Notes under the pieces: model-generated
Seen by the model: the letters and a program-made list of their open reading frames with translations, nothing else
What the model was told of the DNA's origin: nothing
Databases searched by the model: none
NCBI GenBank assembly: GCA_910587205.1
Contig: CAJULZ010000108.1
Location: forward strand, 1-8,998
Source: an uncultured Oscillospiraceae bacterium
Lineage (GTDB): Bacteria > Bacillota > Clostridia > Oscillospirales > Oscillospiraceae
Direction of reading: 5' to 3'
Length of the DNA: 8,998 nucleotides
Position numbers and translations under genes: made by a program
Shown here: in pieces, positions 7,171-8,998 of the stretch
Layout: the number at the start of each line of letters is the position of its first letter
Position numbering within the stretch: the first letter of the stretch is position 1

Positions 7171-7177
7171 CTGAAAA

Positions 7178-7239
7178 CCTCCTGAGCGTTATGTTATGCT
7201 GTGACGATCCCGCTCAGAACAATGCATCGCTTCACGCAT
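7178..7239 (-). promoter_or_regulatory. Possible translational attenuator: leader ORF plus hairpin over the RBS
   Basis: On the minus strand TTCTGAGCG (7211-7219) can pair with CGCTCAGGA (7180-7188), nine pairs with one G-U. The second arm covers four bases of the AGGAGG ribosome binding site (7178-7183) of the acetyltransferase. A 16-codon frame (7189-7239, MREAMHCSERDRHSIT) ends just before the second arm and runs through the first arm; GAGG lies 4 nt before its ATG. This is the layout of ribosome-stalling attenuators known from cat and erm genes. Against it: the loop is 22 nt, the leader's own site is poorly spaced, and a weak promoter (TTGTTC, 18 bp, CATAAC) would place the transcript start downstream of the first arm. 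Confidence 0.3.
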
Positions 7240-7290
7240 ACCACCTCGGATTTGCAGGGTTCAGGGCAAGCCAAGCGGCCTTCCGACCAC

Positions 7291-7342
7291 GGAGGGCGGA
7301 GGCGGGCAACGCCCGCCGGAACCCAAAATAAAAGAACCGCCA
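7291..7342. repeat. 52-bp direct repeat, copy 1
   Basis: Matches copy 2 at 7468-7519 in 50 of 52 positions. It contains an inner hairpin GGCGGGC-AAC-GCCCGCC (7301-7317) followed by a T-rich tract when read on the minus strand (TTCTTTTATTTT). A stem with GCC arms immediately before that tract (7339-7356, one G-U on the minus strand) makes the copy look like a leftward terminator. Confidence 0.9.
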
Positions 7343-7451
7343 GCCGTTTGGCCGGCCGGAGAAAACACGGCCCTTCTGGGCCGCGGCGCGGGTGCGCCGT
7401 AATTCGAGCCGCAAAGCGGCAAGAATTGCGCAGGGCGGGCTGTGCCCGCCC
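7339..7451. repeat. Run of five hairpins between the two direct repeats
   Basis: Successive inverted repeats lie end to end: 7339-7356 (GCCAGCC / GGCCGGC, one mismatch), 7368-7383 (CGGCCC-TTCT-GGGCCG), 7385-7398 (GGCGC-GGGT-GCGCC), 7401-7427 (AATTC and GCCGC paired with GCGGC and GAATT around AAA), and 7433-7451 (GGGCGGGC-TGT-GCCCGCCC). Together with the hairpin inside each flanking repeat this makes seven in about 200 bp. Open frames cross the segment on both strands, but their translations are Arg/Pro/Ala-rich and unlike proteins. No gene is supported in 7240-7600. It may be an assembled palindromic repeat element of the host genome or a structured RNA. Confidence 0.75.
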
Positions 7452-7467
7452 GAGCATTGAAATCTCC

Positions 7468-7519
7468 GGAGGGTGGAGGCGGGCAGCGCCCGCCGGAACC
7501 CAAAATAAAAGAACCGCCA
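7468..7519. repeat. 52-bp direct repeat, copy 2
   Basis: Differs from copy 1 only at two positions (C to T at the seventh base and A to G in the hairpin loop). Its inner hairpin is GGCGGGC-AGC-GCCCGCC (7478-7494). Its minus-strand T-tract supplies the tail of the terminator at 7518-7552. Confidence 0.9.
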
Positions 7520-7552
7520 AGGCCGACACTCCGTAAAGAAGTGTCGGCCTTG
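7501..7552 (-). terminator. Leftward rho-independent terminator downstream of the recombinase
   Basis: AAGGCCGACACT (7519-7530) is perfectly complementary to AGTGTCGGCCTT (7540-7551) around a 9-nt loop, and one more C-G pair extends the stem to 13 bp. In the minus-strand transcript the stem is followed by GGCGGUUCUUUUAUUUU, taken from repeat copy 2. The U-run starts a few bases after the stem, so efficiency may be below that of a textbook terminator. It lies about 50 bp past the recombinase stop. Confidence 0.75.
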
Positions 7553-7584
7553 CGGCTAACCAGTAAAGAAATTCTATCTATTGG

Positions 7585-7615
7585 GACGGTGTAGCTATGG
7601 CTACGCCGTCTTTTT
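7585..7615 (+). terminator. Rightward terminator overlapping the recombinase 3' end
   Basis: On the plus strand GACGGTGTAGC (7585-7595) pairs with GCTACGCCGTC (7600-7610) around TATG, eleven pairs with one G-U, followed by TTTTT (7611-7615). The minus-strand version has a C-A mismatch and no U-run, so the polarity is rightward. No plus-strand gene precedes it; it may block outside transcription from entering the mobile element antisense to the recombinase. Confidence 0.7.
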
Positions 7616-8998
7616 ACGCCGGCCTGCAAGATACTCCTGGAACAGCTTCTCCATTTCTTCCGGGGGTGGGGCACACCACAGGCCAATGGTGTTGTAGTGA
7701 ATGTCCACACGCTGGTGCCGCTTGCCGTCTGTCTTGTCAGGTTTGGACACCACGATTTTGTCAATAAACTCGTGGACAATTTCAGGCGTCAACTCCGTCA
7801 GCCGTGTCACCTGTCTGGCCCGATCAATGAACCGCTGCAAGTCAGCAGCCCTATCCGTGGTGGCCTCCAAGCTGGTTTCCATTTCAGGAATCGCCGCTTT
7901 CAACTGCTTCTGTTCGGCTTCCAGCGACACGGATAGCGTGGCAAAGCGTTCCTCGGATAACAAGCCCTTGCTCATGTCCTCATAGCTTTTCTGGATAAGC
8001 TGGTCAATCTCCACCACCCGCTGTTTGGCCTTGTCCAACTCCCGGCCCCTGGCGGTCAACTCCTTTTTCTCTCGCAGTCCAAACCGTTCCATCTGCTCCT
8101 GAGCAAACCGCTTTTCATAGACCTGGATGTACCACAACAGCCTTTGCAGGCCCTCTAACACCAACTGCTCCACGGTACGTTCCCGAATATAGTGAGCAGA
8201 ACATACACTGGAATTTTTACGATAGCTGGAACAGAAGAAGAAAGCTCCCTCTCGCTTATAGTTATTGGTACTGCTGTAATACAGCTTCTCACCACAGTCG
8301 GCACAGTAGAGCAAGCCAGAAAACATACTCACGATGCCGGTACGATCTGGCCTGCGGCGGTGTTGCCGGAGGTCTTGGACGAGGGCGAAAGTCTCCCGGT
8401 CAATGATGGCGGGGTGGGTATCGGGAAATATCTTCCATTCCTCCTGGGGCTTGTCCAGCCGCTTCTTCAACTTAAAGGATTGTCTGAATGTGCGGAAATT
8501 CACCGTGTCGCCGGTGTACTCCTGCCTGTCCAGAATAGCGGCCACGGTGGAGGAACACCAGTTATGCGGGTACACAGGGGGCTTAACAGGGCAGTTTACG
8601 CCAATGCTGTGAAGATACTCGCTGGGAGTCAACACGCCCTCAGAACGCAGTTTCTTGGCGATTTGAGTAGGCCCCAGGCCGGACACGCTCATTCGGAATA
8701 TTCGCTGTACTATTTCCGCTGCCGGTTCATCCACGATCCACCTGTTCTTGTCCTCCGGGTCTTTCTTGTAGCCAAAGGGCGTGTTCGTGGTCAAGGGTAT
8801 CCCGGCGTTGCCACGGCTCTGCATGACACGGCATACCTTATCGCTCGTATTTTTTGCGTGCCATTCATTGAACAAATCCTGCATGGGAACGATGTCACTT
8901 ACCCCGTTGGCGGTGTCGATGTTGTCCATAATGGCGATATAGCGCACGTTCAGCCGGACAAAATCTTCTTCCAGAAGCTGCCCCACCACAAGACGGTT
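7601..8998 (-). CDS. Large serine recombinase, TnpX/TndX-type (5' end outside window)
   Basis: Site-specific recombinase expected to excise and insert an integrative element. The 465 visible residues lack the N-terminal catalytic serine region, which lies beyond position 8998. The fragment opens in the resolvase domain (RYIAIMDNIDT), then has the recombinase domain (about residues 65-165: TPFGYKKD, VDEPAAEIVQRIF, GPTQIAKKL), a zinc ribbon with Cys232, Cys235, Cys256 and Cys266 (YCADCGEKL; FFCSSYRKNSSVC), a long charged coiled coil (about 290-395) and a DUF4368-like tail (LTPEIVHEFIDKIVVS to RVDIHYNTIGLW). This order is that of TnpX/TndX proteins from Tn4451 and Tn5397 relatives. The stop is TAG at 7601. 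Base composition is clearly less GC-rich than the genes to the left, which fits horizontal transfer. A start at the GTG codons near 8989 is an edge artefact; the frame stays open to the window end. Confidence 0.95.
   Translation of the reverse strand, partial: NRLVVGQLLEEDFVRLNVRYIAIMDNIDTANGVSDIVPMQDLFNEWHAKNTSDKVCRVMQSRGNAGIPLTTNTPFGYKKDPEDKNRWIVDEPAAEIVQRIFRMSVSGLGPTQIAKKLRSEGVLTPSEYLHSIGVNCPVKPPVYPHNWCSSTVAAILDRQEYTGDTVNFRTFRQSFKLKKRLDKPQEEWKIFPDTHPAIIDRETFALVQDLRQHRRRPDRTGIVSMFSGLLYCADCGEKLYYSSTNNYKREGAFFFCSSYRKNSSVCSAHYIRERTVEQLVLEGLQRLLWYIQVYEKRFAQEQMERFGLREKKELTARGRELDKAKQRVVEIDQLIQKSYEDMSKGLLSEERFATLSVSLEAEQKQLKAAIPEMETSLEATTDRAADLQRFIDRARQVTRLTELTPEIVHEFIDKIVVSKPDKTDGKRHQRVDIHYNTIGLWCAPPPEEMEKLFQEYLAGRRKKTA

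Noticed and set aside
7291..7519. Possible CRISPR array
   Set aside because: Only two repeats with a 125-bp interval, no regular spacing, no cas genes.
7194..7536. Open frames of about 111 codons on both strands in the repeat region
   Set aside because: Their translations simply repeat the 52-bp units (FWVPAG and PAGTQNKR twice); mirrored frames on both strands point to GC-rich repeats.
7533..7570. GTAAAGAA direct repeats as the recombinase attachment site
   Set aside because: Eight bases repeated within 30 bp is weak, and the expected core for this recombinase type is far shorter; kept only as a hint in the boundary finding.

Overview
The window reads as a GC-rich chromosomal segment from a Firmicute of the gut clostridial type. 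An Oscillospiraceae relative such as Flavonifractor or Lawsonibacter is my guess from GC content, protein style and intergenic repeats, but the sequence alone does not prove a genus. All genes I can support lie on the minus strand, so transcription runs right to left. No convincing plus-strand gene was found; the long plus-strand open frames are GC-driven shadows of the ATPase genes.

Positions 1-6340 hold most of a V/A-type (Ntp-type) rotary ATPase operon in the order known from Enterococcus hirae: G/H-type stalk subunit (ntpF), I (ntpI), K (ntpK), E (ntpE), C (ntpC), F (ntpG), then A (ntpA, cut by the left edge). B and D are expected just beyond position 1. A promoter (TTGCTA, 17 bp, TAGAAT) lies at 6410-6438. 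Genes are tightly packed, with a TGATG stop/start overlap between ntpF and ntpI. The membrane rotor subunit keeps every residue that binds Na+ in the E. hirae enzyme, so a sodium-coupled pump or synthase is the best inference. Two oddities break the standard layout between F and A: a 69-residue two-helix membrane protein (DUF6199-like) and a 175-bp spacer rich in hairpins.

Positions 6501-7239 hold a single-gene unit: a xenobiotic O-acetyltransferase of the CatB/Vat hexapeptide family, closed by a strong GC-rich terminator. Its ribosome binding site is partly buried in an inverted repeat preceded by a tiny open frame, which could be a translational attenuator.

Positions 7240-7600 have no long gene. 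They contain two 52-bp direct repeats (50/52 identical) bracketing a run of five hairpins, a 13-bp-stem terminator facing left, and a second terminator facing right.

Positions 7601-8998 are the C-terminal part of a large serine recombinase of the TnpX/TndX type, visibly less GC-rich than its neighbours. It probably marks the end of an integrative or conjugative element that continues to the right.
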